This document shows, piece after piece, positions 60,853 to 64,000 of a stretch of DNA of 64,000 nucleotides (positions are counted from its first letter, which is position 1; each line of letters begins with the position of its first letter). The position numbers and the translations under genes were made by a program. The DNA is taken from positions 2,294,001 through 2,358,000 of the forward strand of contig NZ_CP094824.1 of the NCBI RefSeq assembly GCF_025561425.1, in the 5' to 3' direction. Under the pieces are notes generated by a model. That model had not been told where the DNA came from. It searched no databases and worked only from the letters and a program-made list of their open reading frames with translations. This DNA is from Mammaliicoccus sciuri (lineage in GTDB: Bacteria; Bacillota; Bacilli; Staphylococcales; Staphylococcaceae).

Positions 60853-61175
60853 GATGACTCACCTACAATCTTCATATAACTTTGATTAATAACACTTAAA
60901 TGTTTGATATTGAACACTTTTTCTTTATAAAAACCGGTTTTTACTATGAAGTAACTAGAGGTTTTTAAAGCCACTCGTTCTGGTACCCTTCTAATAATGA
61001 GAGTTACAGAAGTAGCGTTTAGGTTTAAATCACCTAGCTTAAAATCTTTTTCAGAGGGATCATATAAAGCACAACGACATTTATATATTTCTTCGTCTTC
61101 TGTATCGTAAGCTTCTGGACTGTGTTTTGTTTTACCAAAAAACGTAACAGAATCTTTAAACTCGTTAAACTTCAT
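60849..61175 (-). CDS. phage head closure (head-tail adaptor) protein
   Basis: A 108-residue small beta-barrel protein: KFNEFKDSVTFFGKTKHSPE, then NATSVTLIIRRVPERVALKT and YFIVKTGFYKEKVFNIKHLS. This fits the SPP1 gp16/HK97 head-tail adaptor family that plugs the portal after packaging. GAGGTAA precedes the ATG. Confidence 0.85.
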   Translation of the reverse strand: MKFNEFKDSVTFFGKTKHSPEAYDTEDEEIYKCRCALYDPSEKDFKLGDLNLNATSVTLIIRRVPERVALKTSSYFIVKTGFYKEKVFNIKHLSVINQSYMKIVGESS

Positions 61176-61187
61176 CTTATTTACCTC

Positions 61188-61466
61188 CTACCAAGATTTT
61201 AATTTCAATATCATATTTTCTAATGCCTTCTCGTTGAATTGTTTAGTATATGGGTTCTGTTCTGTATATCCTCTTGTTTCATAATCTCTTGCGACAATAT
61301 ATTTAATTGCTAAACAATAAAGTGGGTACTCGGGTTCTCCATCTGAATACTCGGACACGCCACTTAAATTCAATTCAGATTTAGCAGATGATATTAAATC
61401 TTTTATAACATCATCATCTGCTTCATGTTCAACAATCAACCAATTTTTAATACTTTCTATATCCAT
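61188..61466 (-). CDS. head-tail connector (gp6-like)
   Basis: A 92-residue helical protein: DIESIKNWLIVEHEADDDVI, KDLISSAKSELNLSGVSEYS, LYCLAIKYIVARDYETRG. Phage_connect_1/gp6-like adaptors have this length and lie directly after the capsid gene. It forms the ring below the portal. GGGGGAA is upstream. Confidence 0.87.
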   Translation of the reverse strand: MDIESIKNWLIVEHEADDDVIKDLISSAKSELNLSGVSEYSDGEPEYPLYCLAIKYIVARDYETRGYTEQNPYTKQFNEKALENMILKLKSW

Positions 61467-61528
61467 TTAGTATTCCCCCTATGCTGTAGGAAGTTCAGAT
61501 TCTTCATCATCAGAAGATTCCTCTGTAT

Positions 61529-61549
61529 CCCCCACTATATTTGGGGGAT
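61529..61549 (-). other. stem-loop after the capsid gene
   Basis: tccccca pairs with tggggga across a seven-base loop in the 85-base gap after the capsid stop. No T-run follows, so it is more likely an mRNA-stabilising or attenuating structure than a full terminator. An 18-codon acidic frame (61535-61479) overlaps it but is not supported. Confidence 0.55.
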
Positions 61550-61551
61550 TC

Positions 61552-62700
61552 TTAGGGCAATTCTACTACTTTTGCGATACGGAAAGCTGAATCAAGCGTA
61601 CGTTGTTGGTCATACCATGCAGTTAACACGAATAAGTATTCACCTTTTTTAACATCTTTGTCTGTGTCGTACGTTGTGTTGTCGTAGTTGATGCCGAAAT
61701 AGTTAAAGTCCCCTACAATTGGTTTAACTGCAGCGTCAGTGAATACTACTGGTTTACCGAATACTTTTTCAGCAGGTGTATCAAAGAAGTTAGTTGTTCC
61801 GTTAGATAATGTTGCAATAATAGATACATAATCAGAGTATCTCATGTAAATTACTGCATTTTCACGGTAATCTTCATGTAAATCTGCTAAAGCATTTACA
61901 ACTGCGTTATAGATGCCTGCGCCTTCAACTTCTTTAATTTTTCCATTATAGAATGACATATGTTCTAATCCAGATTTAGGTTCAACTGCTAAGGCATCTT
62001 TACGCTCTTTAGCTGCTAAACCTGAAGCAAGTGCATTTTCTACCCAATTGACTAAATCTACGTCTGAACCATGAATGACAGTATCAGAAATCGCAGCAAA
62101 TACTTTGAATTTATTTGTACCATATTTAACTGTATCGCCTTTTAATTCTAATTCTTTAGCAGTTTCTAAATCTGTAATAAAGTCGTCATCATCTAATGTG
62201 TAAGATACACGTGGAATTTCTAAACCTTTGATGTTTGTTAAGCGAGCTTTTTCACGTAATTGGTTTTTAGCAAATGGCTCTGAGACAATCTCTTTAGAGA
62301 GTGTTTTTGGTAAGAATTTATCCCCACCAGACTCATTTCCTGTTGGTAATGCATGTAATAAACGTTGTGCCTCTTGTGAAGGCTTGGCGAATTCATTAGG
62401 TAAAATTGCATGACGGTAGAATTCAGCTTTAGCTTTTACTAATTTTTCTGAGTCGTCTAATCCTGTATAACCCTCTGTATTATCTTTAACTTTTGATTTC
62501 TCTTTTTGTTCAATCTCTTTAACTTGAGACTCTACAATTTGAAATCTTCTTTCTAAATCTTCTTTTTCTGTTTTCAACTGGTTAATGTCGTCCATACTTA
62601 CGTTTGGATCAGTTGCTTTTTTACCTAAATCTTCATTTTTTTGTTTTAATTGTTGTCCAATCATACCTAATGATTGTTTTAATTCATAAAGTGTTGGCAT
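61552..62700 (-). CDS. phage major capsid protein (HK97 fold) with N-terminal scaffold
   Basis: At 382 residues, the first about 105 form a coiled-coil delta/scaffold domain (YELKQSLGMIGQQLKQKNED, LERRFQIVESQVKEIEQKEK) that the prohead protease removes. The HK97 capsid fold follows: LEIPRVSYTLDDDDFITDLE, KFKVFAAISDTVIHGSDVDL and FNYFGINYDNTTYDTDKDVK. It self-assembles into the icosahedral shell. GGAGG precedes the ATG. Confidence 0.93.
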   Translation of the reverse strand: MPTLYELKQSLGMIGQQLKQKNEDLGKKATDPNVSMDDINQLKTEKEDLERRFQIVESQVKEIEQKEKSKVKDNTEGYTGLDDSEKLVKAKAEFYRHAILPNEFAKPSQEAQRLLHALPTGNESGGDKFLPKTLSKEIVSEPFAKNQLREKARLTNIKGLEIPRVSYTLDDDDFITDLETAKELELKGDTVKYGTNKFKVFAAISDTVIHGSDVDLVNWVENALASGLAAKERKDALAVEPKSGLEHMSFYNGKIKEVEGAGIYNAVVNALADLHEDYRENAVIYMRYSDYVSIIATLSNGTTNFFDTPAEKVFGKPVVFTDAAVKPIVGDFNYFGINYDNTTYDTDKDVKKGEYLFVLTAWYDQQRTLDSAFRIAKVVELP

Positions 62701-62712
62701 GTTAGTTTCCTC

Positions 62713-63486
62713 CTATATTTGAAACATAATTTTTAAATTTTCACATTCTCTTGCTATTTTTTCTCTTTCATTCTTTTCTTCTTGAGACATAGTTTCTTTA
62801 GGTGTTTCAACCGCTGAATTATCATCTAAATCAGTAATATTTGTGATTTTATCCACGTCTTCTTGTACACTTTTTGGTGTTTTGCGGAAAAGTTCTAATT
62901 GTTTTTTAGAGATACTTGCAGCAATTTCATTCGTTCCTAGCACTTCGTCTACAAAACCTTTTTCTAATGCTTCCTCTGCAGTTAGCCATGTTTCGGCATC
63001 TAGCATTTGCTGTAGTTCTTCTTCTGAAACATTTTTCGCTTTATCCAAATACGCGTGATTGCTAGCTTTGTCAGTTTTATCTAACAAATCAGCTGTTTCA
63101 CGTAATTCTTTTGAGTTGCCCATAGTGATAATCCATGAATTGTGAATCATTAAAAGGCTATTTTTATGCATAAAAATAGTGTCACCGCTCATTGCGATAA
63201 CACTTGCGATAGATGCAGCTAATGCATCAATGTAGATATTAATTTTTGCGCTATGCATTTTAAGCATGTTGTAAATAGCGTGACCTGCAAAAACATTTCC
63301 ACCAGATGAGTTGATATGAACATCTATTTCAGACACATTTCCCAAATCATCTAATGATTTCTTAAAATCTGTAGCTGAGACTTCATCCTCTTCCCCCTTG
63401 CTACTCACTATGTCTCCGTAAATCAGCACTTCTCCTTTAACGTCACTTTTCTTTTTCACTTGAAAGTAAGTTGCTTTCTTCGTCAT
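62713..63486 (-). CDS. phage head maturation protease, ClpP-related
   Basis: A serine protease of about 257 residues with the ClpP/crotonase fold: VHINSSGGNVFAGHAIYNML (oxyanion loop), ALAASIASVIAMSGD with the nucleophile serine, and LLMIHNSWIITMG with the catalytic histidine. The C-terminal acidic tail probably links to scaffold function. It cleaves the capsid scaffold. The ATG at 63486 has AAAGGAGGT 8 bases upstream and is preferred to the GTG at 63495. It overlaps the portal gene by 44 bases. Confidence 0.92.
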   Translation of the reverse strand: MTKKATYFQVKKKSDVKGEVLIYGDIVSSKGEEDEVSATDFKKSLDDLGNVSEIDVHINSSGGNVFAGHAIYNMLKMHSAKINIYIDALAASIASVIAMSGDTIFMHKNSLLMIHNSWIITMGNSKELRETADLLDKTDKASNHAYLDKAKNVSEEELQQMLDAETWLTAEEALEKGFVDEVLGTNEIAASISKKQLELFRKTPKSVQEDVDKITNITDLDDNSAVETPKETMSQEEKNEREKIARECENLKIMFQI

Positions 63487-64000
63487 TTGTCCCACCTCCT
63501 TTCAAGTTTCTTTTTGTAGGATCCATCGTAATCGGATATAAATCTCCGCTTATAAATGGAACGTCTCCACCCTCAATTGGTGGTAAATCTTCAAGCGCTC
63601 TAATTTCATTAACAGAATAATAGCCACTTCGCGATGCTTTGAAGTATACTTCAGCCTGAGTTTGACTATCTGCTCGAAGGTAAGATTTAACATTAAACTT
63701 AAAATACATACCTTGTTTTCTATCATCACTCGTTAATAATTTACGATTAAACTCGCTTTCATATTGTCTAATAATGGGTAATAAAGTATGTTGTAAATAA
63801 TATCTATTAATTTCTTCGTTTTTTGAGAAGTTAATACTTTCTTTTGCATTTAAAAATACCGCCGGAATCTGGAAAACATTCGCAACACGTTCACGTGTTA
63901 AGTTTTCAGATGCGACGATATCTTCTGATACATATTTTCGATCTAAAGGTTGCACTTCAACACCGGGTTCTTGAAAAAGTACCCCGCCGTTTTCTTCATA
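63443..64000 (-). CDS. phage portal protein, HK97-type (N-terminus beyond window)
   Basis: The frame is open to the window edge, so only the last 185 codons are seen. LTRERVANVFQIPAVFLNAK, NFSKNEEINRYYLQHTLLPI and YYSVNEIRALEDLPPIEGGD are typical C-terminal segments of PF04860 portals (HK97 gp3). The dodecameric portal is the DNA gate and packaging motor dock. An internal GTG at 63955 is not the start. Confidence 0.92.
   Translation of the reverse strand, partial: YEENGGVLFQEPGVEVQPLDRKYVSEDIVASENLTRERVANVFQIPAVFLNAKESINFSKNEEINRYYLQHTLLPIIRQYESEFNRKLLTSDDRKQGMYFKFNVKSYLRADSQTQAEVYFKASRSGYYSVNEIRALEDLPPIEGGDVPFISGDLYPITMDPTKRNLKGGGTNDEESNLLSSEKEK

Noticed and set aside
61479-61535. 18-codon acidic frame between capsid and connector genes
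   Set aside because: The start lies within a stem-loop, has no ribosome site, and is too short to support.

Overview
The window is a low-GC Firmicute chromosome segment, and the gene content points to a staphylococcus or close relative (Staphylococcaceae). The evidence is strong AGGAGG ribosome sites, a staphylococcal-type Ohr, CsbD and GlsB stress proteins with sigma-B-like promoters, a Zur-controlled S14 paralogue, a LexA box of the Gram-positive GAAC-N4-GTTC type, and an HK97-type staphylococcal siphovirus. Species cannot be fixed from the sequence alone.

Region 1 (1 to about 39.4 kb) is host chromosome heavily worked over by insertion sequences. Seven IS copies are present: two near-identical IS3/IS150-like elements (884-2376 and 23931-25422), a second IS3/IS150-like type (16292-17754), two near-identical IS110-family elements (2551-4156 and 37323-38928), one IS256-like (13975-15384) and one IS30-like (20475-21766). 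They break a universal-stress-protein gene twice, decapitate an oligopeptide-binding protein gene, split a grpB-like gene and truncate a small coiled-coil/TM gene. Between them lie stress and transport genes (ohr, csbD, an EmrE-type DMT transporter, a ProP-type MFS, nucleoside hydrolase), five GNAT acetyltransferase genes (two frameshifted), a zinc-starvation operon (S14 paralogue plus CobW GTPase under a Zur box), an SOS-controlled Y-family polymerase with a frameshift, an sdpR-sdpI pair, a secreted nuclease, three DUF4352 proteins, and at least three type I toxin-antitoxin-like loci in various states of decay (an Fst-like remnant at 31.8 kb and two holin-like toxin/antisense RNA loci at 35.4 and 37.0 kb). 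Several genes are broken by single-base changes in homopolymer runs.

Region 2 (about 39.4 to 44.9 kb) is the accessory end of a prophage, bounded on the left by a 12-bp match to the 3' end of tmRNA (likely att site). It holds three reverse-strand gene cassettes: a Fic protein, a two-gene unit of unknown function, and a pair that looks like the Kiwa anti-phage system (KwaB-like DUF4868 protein plus a four-helix membrane protein). The cassettes end at the same terminator-like hairpin and are separated by hairpin-rich non-coding DNA. Two of these spacers are 395-bp near-identical repeats, and the third, diverged spacer keeps a stem-loop with compensatory changes. This looks like a plug-in site for defence cassettes and is the most interesting part of the window.

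Region 3 (44.9 kb to the end) is the late region of the prophage in ordinary order, all on the reverse strand: portal, ClpP-like protease, capsid, connector proteins, major tail protein, frameshifted tail chaperones gpG/gpGT, a 2003-residue tape measure with two muralytic domains, Dit, a tail endopeptidase/fibre ending in an S74 chaperone, small accessory proteins, holin and amidase. The integrase and replication genes lie beyond the right edge.
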